A DNA stretch of 64,000 bases from Adiantum capillus-veneris (taxonomy: Eukaryota > Streptophyta > Polypodiopsida > Polypodiales > Pteridaceae). The stretch lies in NCBI GenBank assembly GCA_014529385.2, contig CM043966.1:93569087-93633086 (forward strand), given 5' to 3'. The notes under the pieces were generated by a model, which was not told the origin of the DNA, made no database searches, and saw nothing but the letters and a program-made list of their open reading frames with translations. The position numbers and the translations under genes were made by a program. This document shows positions 10,163-22,767 of the stretch, in pieces; position 1 is the first letter of the stretch, and the number at the start of each line of letters is the position of its first letter.

Positions 10163-11361
10163 ATTCACAAACTGGGATGGATAATGCTCCTATGGTTCAG
10201 TCAACAACTATAGAATCCATAGATTCTATGGTTTCTAAAGTGCCCAAGATGGATGATATTTCTATACTAGAGTCTAGTGTTGTGCAACTTGAGCAAGCTT
10301 CCAATAATGAGAACCAAGAAATCGATGCTTCAAAAATGCAACATACATCAAAAGAGACTGAAAAGTCCACTCATGAGCTATTGCCAATTGGTACTACGTC
10401 ATGTAGCGTAGATGTTGAGAAATCCATGCTTACAATTATATTGGATTTAAATGGTCTATTGTTGAAACGCTCCCCTCAACCATCCTCACACCACAACTCA
10501 GTGCAAATGGATTCAAAAAGATATATTATACTCAGGCCAGGTTGCATCCAATTCTTGAAGACTATTTTACAAAGGTTTAATGTTGCAATTTGGTCGACAG
10601 CTACTAGGAATAATGTGTATCAAATCCTTGCAGCACTAAACAACTTAGCTGAGGATACATTGCCTTTCTTTGCAATTTGGTCGCAAGATTTTTGCTACAC
10701 CGCTCAAACTCAAAAATTGTTTAGACCCGACAATCCAAACGTTGAGGCAATGTTCAAGCCTCTAGCCAAAATTGCCATGGGGTTTGAATGTGTTCCACAA
10801 AGAACAGTGCTTATTGATGACTCTCCTTACAAGGGATGTATTTCACCAGCAAACAATTGCATTTTTCCACCACAATTTGATACTGAGAAGATGGTTGACA
10901 ATATGCTCTTGGAGGAGCTACTGCCATACTTGATTCAGCTTGATGAGAGAAGGGATGTGCGAGATTTAATTGCTTCTAATCGTTATGGACAACCTATAGT
11001 GACAAATGATAGTGAATACAAACAAATCATGGAGTATTGGAAGCAGAAAAATGATGTTTGTTCAGCTAAGGTGTTCTTTACAAGAAGAATACCACCTGCA
11101 AAAGGTGACACAGATGAAACTATCATTGAAGATGCAAGTGACACAAGCCACCGCAATGAAATGAGAAGAGCCCAAATACAAGAGATCTTGGCAAAGGAGC
11201 GTACACCCATTGAAAGCATGAAGGCGTCACAATTGACCACTTTAGCTAGGCAATTGGGTTGTAACACAAAAGGAGTTTTGAAGGCAACCACAGCAAAGGC
11301 TTATATAAATAAGGTGAAAGCTGAGAACAATCTTCTAAGGCTGGATAGAAAGCAACCCTAA
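10163..11361 (+). CDS. NIF/FCP1-family phosphatase-like protein with altered DxD motif
   Basis: A long intact exon after the 3' splice site at 10161-10162; first ATG inside it is 10177, giving about 394 residues up to TAA 11359-11361. After a Ser/Thr-rich N-terminus of about 85 residues comes a HAD-type NIF domain: ILDLNGLLL (10438-10464), YIILRPGCIQFL, VAIWSTATRNNV, IWSQDFC, and VLIDDSPYKG. In active FCP1/SCP phosphatases the first motif is DxDxT/V. Here the second Asp is Asn (10450-10452), which should remove the acid/base residue, while the IDDSP motif is kept. This suggests a binding or regulatory protein; loss of activity is inference. The last 50 residues (ASQLTTLARQLGC, KAYINKVK) form a helical basic tail. 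Confidence 0.8.
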
Positions 11362-11362
11362 G

Positions 11363-11600
11363 GTACTAGTGACATGTCATATATTCTTGATACACATGCT
11401 TGAACACTCATGTGCATGGTATCTAACAAATCTTTCTTTTTATTCCTTCTTGCAGGATCTTACAAAGGATACTACTAGATGGAGCTCAATCAATAGAGAT
11501 TTTGATATTTTTGCTCAAAATAATGAAGCAGTCACCTACATTTTTTGTTTATCAATTTCTTGAGAGACTTTATTTTAGTTTGTAATCATCAAATGAAATG
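11363..11600 (+). other. 3' intron and 3' untranslated exon of the NIF-like gene
   Basis: Directly after the stop codon the sequence AAGGTAC gives a possible donor at 11363. A TTCCTTCTTGCAG acceptor ends at 11455. The following exon (11456 to about 11600) encodes no domain in any frame, so it is best read as 3' UTR. An alternative is that the stop is used and no splicing occurs. Confidence 0.5.
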
Positions 11601-11712
11601 AAAAGTATCCTTCTTATTAAGATTGTGATCTTTTTCTTGTTCAAACCTTTCAATTGTGATTTATAATTTTGTTAGCATGAGATTGTGCTTTTTTAGTTTG
11701 AAAAAAACTGTC

Positions 11713-11797
11713 AAAGATCCAAGTCTTTTTGGCTTTACTTAAGTTATTAATTGTGAAAGATCCAAGTCTTTTTGCTTTACTTAAGTTATTGATTGCC
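11713..11797 (+). repeat. Two-copy tandem repeat of about 43 bp
   Basis: The block AAAGATCCAAGTCTTTTT followed by GCTTTACTTAAGTTATT occurs twice in succession with few differences. It lies in non-coding DNA downstream of the NIF-like gene. Confidence 0.9.
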
Positions 11798-12288
11798 TAT
11801 GTAATAGTCCTTAAAACAATATCGGATGGCTTTCTTGCTCCCATGTTTCACATTGGTCTTTAGGTAAGACAAGTGGTGACCTTGAAAGTATGGTCTCATA
11901 TCTCGATCAAGTGAAGAGACATGAAGCTTAAATATCACTACTATGTATCTAGTGTTAAACTCCATCGAGACAAAGACTAGATAGCCAAATTGTAGTCGAG
12001 TTTAAGTGAAAAATCCATTTGAGCTAAGGTAAAACTTATAGTGCCTCATTTTTCTAGGATTCTACCCCATCAAGGAAGTTAGAATCTAGCACAAACCAAT
12101 TAAGACTCTTTTGGAGCCTAGATAGGACAATTCGTGGAACTTATGAAACTTATTATTGAGTTAGAGTCTAGTTTAGATAAGCAAAAGATCTTCAAACCAG
12201 CACTTGACTTTCTTACTATTCAATATTCAAAGTCCCTTGAGGCTAACAAATTACATACCCACTTGTAACCTAACTAATGAGTAATTAT

Positions 12289-15200
12289 ATAGATCTAAGC
12301 AAGTATATATAATGAGTCTTCAAACTAATAATCCAAGGGAAGAGAGTAGCAAGGTCCACTACTTGTCCAAGCTCAGCTCTAGACAACATAGAAAGATGCT
12401 AGTTCTACTAATTGTCTAATTATAGGCATGGAGAAATGATAGAAGGTTGACCACTTGTCCAACCTATCATCTCTAGTAAGATGGGAGGTTTGGCCTTAAG
12501 ATTCACCATGTAACCAACCTATACATCATTGTATTATGAAGAGTAAAAAAGCAAAGCTCCACCACTTGTCCAAGCTAGTTCTAAAATCCACATGGAGATA
12601 AGCAAGCTCCACCATTTGTCGAATCTCTCTTCCATTAAAACATGAAAAAACTCATCTATGTTGTATAGGGGGACTTTTTTCCAAGGTCCACCACTTGTCC
12701 AAGCTAGGATCCCTAGTAGCACGAGTGGTTTGGTCTCAAGATACACCACTTGTACACTCTATGTCATTATATTAAGAAGAACTATGTATTAAGGTCCACC
12801 ACTTGTCCAACCTATAAGGTTATATCTTAAATGGTATCCTTTCTCACCACTTGAAATGCCCATGATATGTTTTACACGGGGTTTCATTCCAAGGTCCACC
12901 ACTTGTCCAAGCTAACTCTATTCAAACATAGAGAGAAGCAAAGGTCCACCACTTGTCCAAGCTAACTCTATTCAAACATAGAGAGAAGCAAAGGTTCACC
13001 ACTTGTCAAAGCTAGGCTCCGTTGAAGTATGGAGAGAAGTAACCTCCATCATTTTTCCAAGATAGGTGCCATTCAAACATGGAAAGAATCAAGATCTACC
13101 ATGTCTCCGAGATTCTAGGCTCCATTGAAACACCCTAAAACCATGATATTTTGTACATGGGGTGTTTACATTCAAGGTCTACCACTTCTCTAACGTATTA
13201 TACCTAGTAGCATGAGTGATTTGGTCTTAAGATTCACCACTTATCCACTCTATGTCATTATATTAAGAATAACTGGGTGTTAAGGTCCACCACTTGTCCA
13301 ACCTATAAGGGTATATCTTAAATGGTATCTTTCACCACTTGTCAAGGTCCATCACCACTTTTCCAACCTATAAGGTTATATCTTGAATGATTATTTTCCT
13401 CATCACTTGTAATGTCCATGCTATGTTTTACAAAGGGGTTTTGTTCCAAGACCCACCACTTGTCCAAGCTAACTCCATTAAAACATAGAGAGAAGCAAAG
13501 GTCCACCACTTGTCCAAGATAGGCTCCATTGAAACATGGAGAGAAGGATGATCCACCATTTCTCCAAGATAGGTTCCATTGAAACATTGAGAGAAGTAAT
13601 CTCCACCATGTCTCCAAGCTAGGCTCCATTGAAATACCCTAAACCCATAATTTTGTACATGAGGGGTTTACATTCAAGGTCCACCACTTGTCCAACCTAT
13701 TATCCCTAGTAGCAAGAGTGGTTTGGTCTCAAGATTCACCACTTGTACACTCTATGTCATTATATGAAGAAGAAATATGTGTTAAAGTCCACCACTTGTC
13801 CAGCCTATAAGGTTATATTTTAAATAGTATCCTTTCTCACCACTTGAAATGCCCATGATATGTTTTACATGGGGTTTCATTCCAAGGTCCACCACTTGTC
13901 CAAGCTAACTCTATTAAAACATATAGAGAAAGGAAGGTCCACCACTTGTCCAAGCTAGGCTCATTGAAACATGGAGAGAAGGAACCTCCACTGTTTCTCC
14001 TAGATAGGCTCCATTGAAACATGGAGAAATAAGCTCCACCATGCCTCCAAGTTGCTAGGCTCCATTGAAATACCCAATACCCATAATTTTTTGTACATGG
14101 GGGGTTTACATTCAAGGTTCACCACTTATTCAACCTATTATCCCTAGTAGGTTTGGTCTCATGATTCACCACTTGTCCACTCTATGTCATTATATTAAGA
14201 GGAATTAGGTGTTAAGGTCCACCACTTGTCCAACCTATAATGTTATAGCTTGAATGGTATTTTTTCTCACCACTTGTAATGCCCATGACATGATTTACAT
14301 GGGGTTTTTGTTCCAAGGTACACCACTTGTCCAAGATAAATCTATTGAAACATAGAGAGAAACAAAGGTCCACCACTTTTCCAAGCTAGGCTGCATTGAA
14401 ACATGGACCTTAATACCAAATTATTTCTAGTAGCATGAGTGATATTTTGTACATGGGGCGTTTACATTCAAGGTCCACCACTTGTCCAACCTATTTCCCT
14501 AGTAGTTTGGTCCCAATTTCACCACTTATCCACTCTATGTCATTATATTAAGAATAATTGGGTGTTAAGGTCCACCACTTGTCCAACCTATAAGGTTATA
14601 TATTGAATGGTATTTTTTTCACCACTTGTAATGCCCATGATATGTTTTACATGGGGTTTTTGTTCCAAGGTCCACCACTTTTCCAAGATAACTCTATTCA
14701 AACATAGAGAGAAACAAAGGTCCACCACTTGTCTAAGCTAGGCTCCATTGAAACATGGAGAGAATGATGCTGCACCATTTATCCAAGATAGGCTGCATTG
14801 AAACATGGAGAGAAGCAAGCTTTACCATGTTTCCAAGCTAGGCTCCATTGAAACACTCTAGGGGGTTTTATTTCAAGGCCCACCACTTGTTTAACCTATT
14901 ATCCCTAGTAGCATGAGTGGTTTGGTTTCAAGATTCACCACTTGTACACTCTATGTCATTCTATTGTGTTAAGGTCCACCACTTGTCCAACCTATAAGGT
15001 TATATCTTAAATAGTATCCTTTCTCGCCACTTGAAATGCCCATGATATGTTTTACATGGGAGTTTCATTCCAAGATCCACCACTTGTCCAAGCTAACCAT
15101 ATTCAAACATAGAGAGAAACAAAGGTCCACGACTTGTCCAAGCTAGGCTCCATTGAAACATGGAGAGAAGGAACCTCCACCATTTCTCCTAGATAGGCTC

Positions 15201-16230
15201 CATTAAAACATGGAGAGAAGTAAGTTCCACCATGTCTCCAAGATGCTAGGCTCCATTGAAATACGCAAAACCCATGATATTTTGTACATGGGTGATTTAC
15301 ATTCAAGGTCAACCATTTCTCCAACCTATTATCCCTAGTAGGTTTGGTCTCACAATTCACCACTTTTCCACTATATGTCATTATAATAAGAGGAATTGGG
15401 TGCTAAGGTCCACCACTTGTCCAGCCTATAAGGTTATACCTTGAATGGTATTTTTTCTCACCACTTGTAATGCCCATGACATGCTTTACATGGGGGTTTT
15501 TTTCCAAGGTTCACCACTTGTCCAAGCAAATTCTATTGAAACATAGAGAGAAACAAAGGTCCACCACTTTTCCAAGATAGGCTCCATTGAAACATGGACC
15601 TTAATACCAAATTATTCCTAGTAGCATGAGTAATATTTTGTACATGGGGGGTTTGCATTCAAGGTCCACCACTTGTCCAACGCACTTTTCCTAGTAGGTT
15701 TGGTCGCAAGATTCACCACTTGTCCACTCTATGTCATTATATTAATAATAATTGGGTGTTAAGGTCCACCACTTTTCCAACCTATAAGGTTATATATTGA
15801 ATGGTATTTTTTCTCACCACTTGTAATGTCCATGATATGTTTTACATGGGGATTTTGTTCCAAGGTCCACCACTTGTCCAAGCTAAATCTGTTCAAACAT
15901 AGAGAGAAACAAACGTGCACCACTTGTCCAAGGTAGGCTCCATTGAAACATGGAGAGAATGATGCTCCACCATTTATCCAAGATAGAATCCATTGAAACA
16001 TGGAGAGAAGTAAGCTCCACCATGTTTCCAAGATGCTAGAGTCCATTGAAATACCCAAAACCCCTGATACTTTGTACATGGGGGTTTTACATTCAAGGTC
16101 CACCACTTGTCCAACCTATTATCCCTAGTAGCATGAGTGGCTTGGTCTCAGGATTCACCACTTGTCCACTCTATATCATTATATTAAGAAAAATTGGGTT
16201 TCCATATCTAAATGGATCTTTGCTTGGATA
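12289..16230 (+). repeat. Older tandem array of the CCACCACTTGTCC repeat
   Basis: The array opens with a leader module (TAGATCTAAGCAAGTATATA, 12289) also found near 18100 and 54210. Forward subunits follow: AAGGTCCACCACTTGTCC, AAGCTAGGCTCCATTGAAAC, ATGGAGAGAAGC. They are arranged in longer monomers that each contain TTTTACATGGGG, CTAGTAGCATGAGTGG and CTCTATGTCATTATATTAAG. Anchors at about 12876, 13428, 13866, 14300, 14645, 15050, 15490 and 15845 are 350-550 bp apart, less regular than the array after 54190. Long open frames on the minus strand are repeat translations (WTSGG, FQWSL) and not genes. Confidence 0.9.
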
Positions 16231-16235
16231 AGTGG

Positions 16236-16535
16236 TAGACCTTGAGACCTAAATACCCATTCTACACTAGAGCATTGGTTAAGCCTTATACACTTCAAGA
16301 ATACCTTTAACAACAAGTAGTAGTTATTAGTTGACTTAAGTCTAGTTGAACTCCATGGTATTGAGACTAAGAGAGAGTGTAGCATAAAAAAGAGTCAGGA
16401 TTTTAATTTGACTTTCTTTCTATTAATGAGGAGATCATAGATGGATTTTGGTATCTAATAAAACCTTAGGGTAGACAATGTAAAACTCATGTCTATTGTT
16501 GTGTTTGCATTAAGTGTTCTTGTTCTTTAATTTCA
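16236..16535 (+). other. Intron-like sequence before the second NIF exon
   Basis: A few degenerate reverse repeat copies (GGATAAGTGGTAGACC at 16218) are followed by unique AT-rich sequence ending in TTCTTTAATTTCAG at 16535, a consensus acceptor. Confidence 0.55.
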
Positions 16536-17312
16536 GAACCATTACAGAAAAATGGATTGGCTATATGCTGGCATAAATTGAAGAAAACTATTGAATTACC
16601 CATCCAACCTCCTCCAAGACCTTGTCCAAGGAATGAATCACCTCCTTATCACCTACCACTTGCTTTTAAGGACATCAAAAGAGTACTTATCTTGGATTTA
16701 GAGGGGTTACTTCTCAAGACAGTTGAAATGAAACATGGAGATTCTATGCCATCTTGGGCTCAACACATGCGACTTGTGGAGGACAAAGATGAAGTTTATC
16801 ATGTGGTGCGACCAGACGCACAAAGTTTTTTGGATTTTTGTGTTGAATACTTTGAGCTATGGATATGGAGTTGCTATAACTTAACAAGGGTGTAACGCAT
16901 CACACAAAAGTGTTTTCCTGAGCAGTATACCAAGTTCAAGGTGTTTATGAGTAACAAAAATTTCCAAAATCCAAATATCATGTTAGGATTTACAAGGGTT
17001 TATCACAAAAATCTGAGTGATATTTGGAAGATATTTGAGGATTTGGATGCAAACAATACCTTAATTTTTGATGACACTCCATATAGGGTGATGTGGAACA
17101 TGCGAGGGACATATCTTATATTTCCAAAGATGTGGAGGCAAACTTCTGAGCAACTTCAAAACTTCTTGCAGAGAACCATAATTCCATGGTTGGTAGGATG
17201 GTTGTATGCAAGAGATAAGAGAGTCTATACATACAACACAATTGTAAATCAGTATAGTGATTCTGAGACAAATTATGTCCTTGGTGTGTACTTGTCAACA
17301 CGAAAGCATTGA
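16536..17312 (+). pseudogene. Second NIF/FCP1-like copy, interrupted by an in-frame stop
   Basis: One reading frame carries the whole domain: RVLILDLEGLLL (gat at 16694), VVRPDAQSFLDF, LWIWSCYNLTRV, then TAA at 16893-16895, then RITQKCFPEQY and LIFDDTPYR, to a stop near 17312. The motif order matches the copy at 10163-11361. The first motif reads DLEG, so the second catalytic Asp is Glu. The stop sits where the other copy has the helix after IWSTATRNNV. No frameshift is needed across it. Either this is a pseudogene or the stop is recent. It lacks the Ser/Thr-rich N-terminus in this exon. Confidence 0.75.
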
Positions 17313-17430
17313 ATAAATATGGCTATAAGATGCTTTTTTTATTCTAGTGTGTATCTTTCAACATTTGTATAATTTGATATAGTCTTTTTTTTTTTTTTTA
17401 AAGGTGTGTCAATTTTATGAACACTTGAAT

Positions 17431-17541
17431 GGAGTGCACCCTACTCTAAGGGGACTTCAATGTACTATTGGAGTGCATCCTATTGTAAGGGGACTCTGAT
17501 GTATTGCTAGAGTGCACCCAAATTTTTGGGGACTCATTTTT
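17431..17541 (+). repeat. Three-copy 39-bp tandem repeat
   Basis: Copies start at 17431, 17470 and 17509. Each begins (G/A)GAGTGCA(C/T)CC and contains GGGGACT. The last is truncated. It lies about 120 bp downstream of the second NIF copy, just after a poly-T run. Confidence 0.85.
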
Positions 17542-18039
17542 TATTTGATTGGGGCCTATGTTGGGTCATATAGTAAAAGAAATTCATTTTTTGTCAATTC
17601 ATATCGAGGTTGCATTTATTTGGAACTATGAAAGAATTGATGTTTGATGTCAAAATAAAACTTGTAAGTGTGGATCAGAGAATTCATGGACTTTAAATAT
17701 GTGAGAGGGATCTTTTTCTTGGGCACAAATGTTTGCTTCAAGAATTTTGTCATTACATACTTTATGTGAAAGAGTTTTAGAACCTAAAAGACTTTGAAAA
17801 CAAAACTATGGAATCTAAGTGCATGTATTCTTGAATGGCTTGAAAGTTGATGTATACATGCATGTCGCCTTGATGAAGATTTAGATCTGACAAGATGGAA
17901 AGATATAATTCTTGGACGTTACCTTTGTCAATTTGGTAATAACATATTTAACTTTCTTTTAATATGGGTGGAAGATATATTATTATGTGCATTTGGAACC
18001 TAATTGCTTGACCTTCAAACCAAGATTCCTATGTTATTT
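17542..18039. other. Unique AT-rich interval, nothing recognised
   Basis: About 500 bp with no open frame of note on either strand, no repeat core and no element end that I can see. Confidence 0.5.
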
Positions 18040-18044
18040 TTTCA

Positions 18045-19480
18045 TATACTTTTTTGTACTGAATTAAGATTGTGGATGCAAGGTCCACCACTTGTTCAAG
18101 CTAGATCTAAGAAAGTATATATACTGAGTCTTCAAACTAGTAAACCAAGGGAAGAGAGAAGCAGGGTCCATCACTTGTCCAAGCTCATCTATAGACAACA
18201 TAGAGAGATGTTATGTCTACTAATTGTCCAATATAGTCATGGAGAAATGATAGAAGGTTGATCCACTTGTCCAACCTATCATCTCTAGTAAAATGGGAGG
18301 TTTGGCCTTAAGATTCACCATGTAACCAACATATACTTCATTGTATTATGAAGAGTAGAAAAGAAAAGCTCCACCACTTGTCTAAGGTAGTTCCAAAATC
18401 AACATGGAGAGAAGAAAGCTTCACCATTTGTCCAAGATAGGTTTCATTAAAACATGGAAAACCTCATATATGTTGTACATGGAAGCTTTTTTCCAAGGTC
18501 CACCACTTGTCCAAGCTAGGATCCATTAAAACATGGATAGAAACAAGGCTCCACAACTCGTCCAACCTTTATAGCTGCGAAGTGTACCGGTTGTCTAAAC
18601 TAGGCATGGGAAAATAATAGAAGGTCCACCACTTATCCAATATATTATCTCTAATAGCATGGGAGGTTTGGTCTCAAGATTTAGGAATTGGCTGACCTGT
18701 ATTTCATTGTATTATGATGAATTTGGTTTTAAAGTCAACTACTTATCCAAGCTATAAGTTTATATCTTGAATGGTATTCCTTCCCATCACTTAGAAAACC
18801 AATGATATGTTGTACATGGGAGGGTTTGTTACAAGGTCCACCACTTGTCCAAGCTAGTTTCATTGAAACATGGATGAAGACAAGCTCCACCATTTGTTAA
18901 ATCTAGACTCCATTGAAATCTAGAAAATCCATTCTATGTTGTACATGGGGTTTTTGTTTTAAGGTCCAACACTTGTCCAAGCTAAGATCCATTGAAACAT
19001 GGAGTAGAGAAACACTCCACCACTTGTCCAAGCTAGGCAACATTGATAGTAGTTGGTTTATTTTGAAGATCCACCACGTGTCTAAGCTAACTCTATTGAA
19101 ACATAGAGAGAAGCAAAGGTCCACCAACTATTCAAGCTAGGCTCCATTGAAACATGGACAGAAGCAAGCTCCACCATTTCTCCAAAATAGACTCCATTGA
19201 AACATGGAGAGAATCAAAGGTCCACCATTTCTCCAAGCCAAGATCTAGTTGTCCAACCTATAAGGTTATATCTTAAATGGTAATCTTTCTAATCACTTGG
19301 AATACCCATGATATGTTTTACATGGGGGTTTTGTTCCAAGATCACCACTTGTCCAAGCTAACTCTATTGAAACATAGAGAGAAGCAAAGGTCCACCACTT
19401 GTCCAAGCTAGTCTCCATTGAAACAAGGAGAGAAGCAAGCTCCATCATTTCTCCAAGATAGGCTAGCATGGATAAGTGCA
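18045..19480 (+). repeat. Degenerate array of the CCACCACTTGTCC repeat
   Basis: It opens with the same leader module as 12289 (GATCTAAGAAAGTATATATA near 18100) and then runs through diverged forward subunits. It includes the spelling AATGATATGTTGTACATGGG (18800-18819), which matters for the LTR junctions at 8031 and 49814. After 19460 the orientation becomes reverse (GGACAAGTGGTGGACC at 19694). Confidence 0.85.
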
Positions 19481-22240
19481 CCTTGAAACCAACCTTCCTA
19501 TGAGGCAATAGAGCATATGCTACATATTTTATGTATGCCCCATGCCTCAAATTAAGAAGTTATAGATTAGAAGTGGACCTTGCTTAAATGTCACATGCAA
19601 TAAATTAAGGAAAAATAGCCAAGTGGATTGTATTCCTCAATGGATCCTTGCTTTCACAAGTTGTGAACCTTGAGTCACTTTTACATTAACTTGGACAAGT
19701 GGTGGACCTAGAAACCAAGCTCTCCATGTTGAGATAAGTTGTAGGTAGGACAGTAGAACATAGACAACGATAATGGATGCAATATACTCCTCTCCTAATA
19801 ATCCAATTGATTGAAACCATGATATTTTAGTTGTTTTCATTGTGTATTGTATGTGCATAAAGTGGAATGAGACCTTAAGAAAACTCAAATTTTTGACAAA
19901 ATCTCTATATTTTATACATGATATATTGAAAGTTGTCCAACCTGGGAATTGGGATTTTCCCACTTTACCTAATATGGTCTTATAATGAGATGCTTGCTAT
20001 CCGTTCCACCCTTGATGGTGACATTCAGACTAAGGTGAAAGATGGTGTGACATTTAGTGATCAATTTCATAGTATATTGGGTTCAACCTTGTCTACAAAA
20101 TTTCTATTGGTTACATACATGGTTGGGAACAACTACCTTGGTGTGGATATGTCCTCAAGATCAAATGTGGCCATGGTGGAGTTATCTGACAACTATTCTG
20201 AGGAAAAAGAAGGTTTTGTTGGTCAAACCTTAGACAAAAACCTTCAAGATTATTTTTCTATATGCCAGGATTTGATGCAAGATGTTTGGATAGAAGAGGA
20301 GAAGAAAGACAAAAACATATCATCTGGTTCAAACCATGTAGAGAAAACACAGAGATTGGAGCACATTGTGCTAAATAGCCACCAATACCCCAAGTTGAGC
20401 AGAATGATTTCTAGGTGTTCAATTAAGAAGAAGTTTGTTCAAGTTCCACATTTATACAATGGGGATTGCGTTTATGAGCTGACCTTGTGCCAGTTGGTGC
20501 TCCCAAAATGTTAGGGATGGATCAAAAGTATGACGGCCATTGTTGCCATTCTAGAATAAAGTATTCCACTATCAAGAGAAGTAAATGTGGCGGACATCTT
20601 ATCTGCAAAAATGGTTTGTGCTTAATCAGAGCAATAAACAGACAACCAAACAAGACTTCTTGGACAGGGAAGTAGATGACATCATTTATGTTTGTTGGTA
20701 TGTTGAGCTCAAAAAACAGAACTCTAAAGTGCTTCCACTGTGGTCAAAGTCCAGTTTTGCTTTGAGAGTTTTCTTGTACTATCTATTACTTGCTTGCTAA
20801 GAACAAATGGACCCCCACTTTTTCATCCACATTGGAATCCATAACCACCCTATCGCAAAGGGAGTTGCGATCGACAATATAGCGGTGGACTAGAGAACTT
20901 GTGTCTTGTGTGGTCTTCAAATCATCGAGGACTGGACCTAGGCATTTGCAATTGAATCTTGCAAAGCAGATGGTAATGGGATCAATTGTTCAAGAAAATG
21001 GGGAACAATTGTATAGAAATGAGATTCTCTCTATACTGGAAGAGATGTGGTCATTGATCCATACACAAAGGTATTATTTTAGCTTCTTAACTTTGAACAT
21101 GTTTCACATTCTTTTGGTTGACATCCTTGTATCTGCTTTTAATCCCAGGTTTAAACACTTGATGAGAGAAGAAACTATTGCACGGATTGGAGTCGATGCA
21201 GAGTCTAAATTGCTTTTGGCTAAAGAATATCTGTAGGTATAATATATTTTCCACAGCATGTTGTTCCCAAGACAATCCACATACCCTAATAAAATATGTC
21301 ACATATTCAAAATGTCGATCAATGGATTTGGATCTGGAGTCAAGCTGTTAAAAAGAATGCAACAAGATGGGAATGGGGGCTTGCGAAGGAGCTGGGTTTT
21401 CTTTGATCATGATCGTAGAGTGGTGGGGTGGACAACAATGTCTGCACATGTCTACAATCCTACGGAAGCCCTATGCAAACATCCAACAACCTCCTCTTTG
21501 TTCCCTTGTGGCATTGATTAATCATTTATCTATGCAAGATTCAAGAAATGCAAATAATTGCCATCTATGAGATGAGTGAAGAAGACAAGCAAGCACAAAT
21601 CATGTTTTGGGAAATGATGAATGTGGTGTTGTTGGACAACGGACACCATCTAGTTAATTTTAGGAGAATTCATGGCAGATGAGGCTAGAGAAAATTGGAA
21701 AACTATTCAAACTATGTTCAATGGAGGTCTTGCAAATTTATGAAAGGAAGAGAGCACTCATACTTGTTTCATTGGGAGTAGAGCTTGCACATTCACCCAT
21801 CCAATACGTGCATAAGAATTTCCAAGATGAGCACAAGTGTATGTGTAAATTATGGCGCTATCAAGGAGCGAGGAAGAGGCAACGAGCTTGTACATAAATA
21901 TACGAGCTTGGTGGGCTTTTGGATAAGTGTCCGCTTGGTGGGGTTTTGGAAAAGTGTCTGACTGTAACTTGTTGCAAATAGACTGTTGGCTAAGTTGGTG
22001 GCATGTGCAGTACCCTCACTGGAGAAAACATGTCGTTGGGGTAAAAATTACCTACTAGCAATATTTGAAGGTGGATTGTATATTAGTGTTGGTATGCTAT
22101 CTTTAAATACAAATGTGTTCCAAGAAGTGGATGATCTATCATACATTCCTACTACAAACCTTGCTAGAAAAAAGCACACAATTTGGCTTGTTGGTGAGGG
22201 AAACAAAGAAATGTTGAGCTTGTATGATTCATGCATGTCT

Positions 22241-22460
22241 GATCCATCAAACATTTTGCTTCAAAGTGTGGATGCTTGCTTTTGTGGAGGGTTGATATCA
22301 TGGGGTTTGACCTGCAACAAAAAAACTTGCTTGTTAGGCACAACAAGATTGATCCATCAAACATTTTGCTTCGAAGTGTGAAGATGCTTGCTTTTGTGGA
22401 GGGTTGGTATCATGGGGTTTGACCTTCAACAAAAAAACTTGCTTGTTAGGCCCAACTGCT
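22241..22460 (+). repeat. Tandem duplication of about 110 bp inside the transposase-like gene
   Basis: The stretch starting GATCCATCAAACATTTTGCT at 22241 recurs at 22351, both ending with AAAAAAACTTGCTTGTTAGGC. The copies differ at a few bases. The duplication lies just before the element 2 insertion site and breaks the coding frame. Confidence 0.85.
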
Positions 22461-22476
22461 ATTGCAAGAGAGATTG

Positions 22477-22481
22477 AGGAT
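22477..22481. repeat. Target site duplication, left copy (AGGAT)
   Basis: AGGAT immediately precedes the 5' LTR and recurs at 41558-41562 immediately after the 3' LTR. Five bases is the expected length for a gypsy integrase. Confidence 0.95.
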
Positions 22482-22690
22482 TGTTGAGCCAGCAGAGGAT
22501 CACACCCACATTTGTGCTCACACTCATCATTTTGTAACCATTGATTGTAATAAATGTCTTTCCGACATTAATTTTGATTTGAGCCATTCATTAAGTAACG
22601 GGACTCAATTGAGTTTCCAGCTTGTAATCCCGAAGTAATTTCACTTGCTGATGTAATTAGTTAGAGATGTTCTCACCTCCAAGGCTGAGG

Positions 22691-22697
22691 TATATAA
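22691..22697 (+). promoter_or_regulatory. TATA-like box of 5' LTR
   Basis: TATATAA, conserved at the same LTR position in the 3' LTR (40809-40815) and element 1 (7882-7888 on the minus strand). It is the most likely start region for genomic RNA. Confidence 0.65.
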
Positions 22698-22764
22698 GCC
22701 AAAGTTTTTGTAACCTAAAGGAGATCATTATTAATCAAAGTGAGTTTTTGAGCGTCGTGACTGT

Positions 22765-22767
<3 letters not shown>

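Larger units (their letters stand above)
19950..22481 (+). pseudogene. Decayed transposase-like gene, split by element 2
   Basis: Several frames in succession give linked protein pieces: KCGGHLICKNGLC (Cys-rich, zinc-ligand-like, 20590s), HIGIHNHPIAKGV (20830s), HIFKMSINGFGSGVKLLKRM (21309-21362), WTTMSAHVYNP, EDKQAQIMFWEMM, FMADEARENWKT (21670s) and NKEMLSLYD. I recognise the combination, from memory, as a large uncharacterised family widespread in moss, fern and lycophyte genomes that looks like a DDE transposase. The assignment to a superfamily is not certain. The copy is non-functional: at least six frame changes, and element 2 inserted at 22481/41558. Joining the flanks across the target duplication restores the frame (TAIAREIED then SIHHSINNQ). 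Confidence 0.5.

Noticed and set aside
12534-16106. Similar minus-strand open frames in the older array
   Set aside because: Same repeat translation, not genes.
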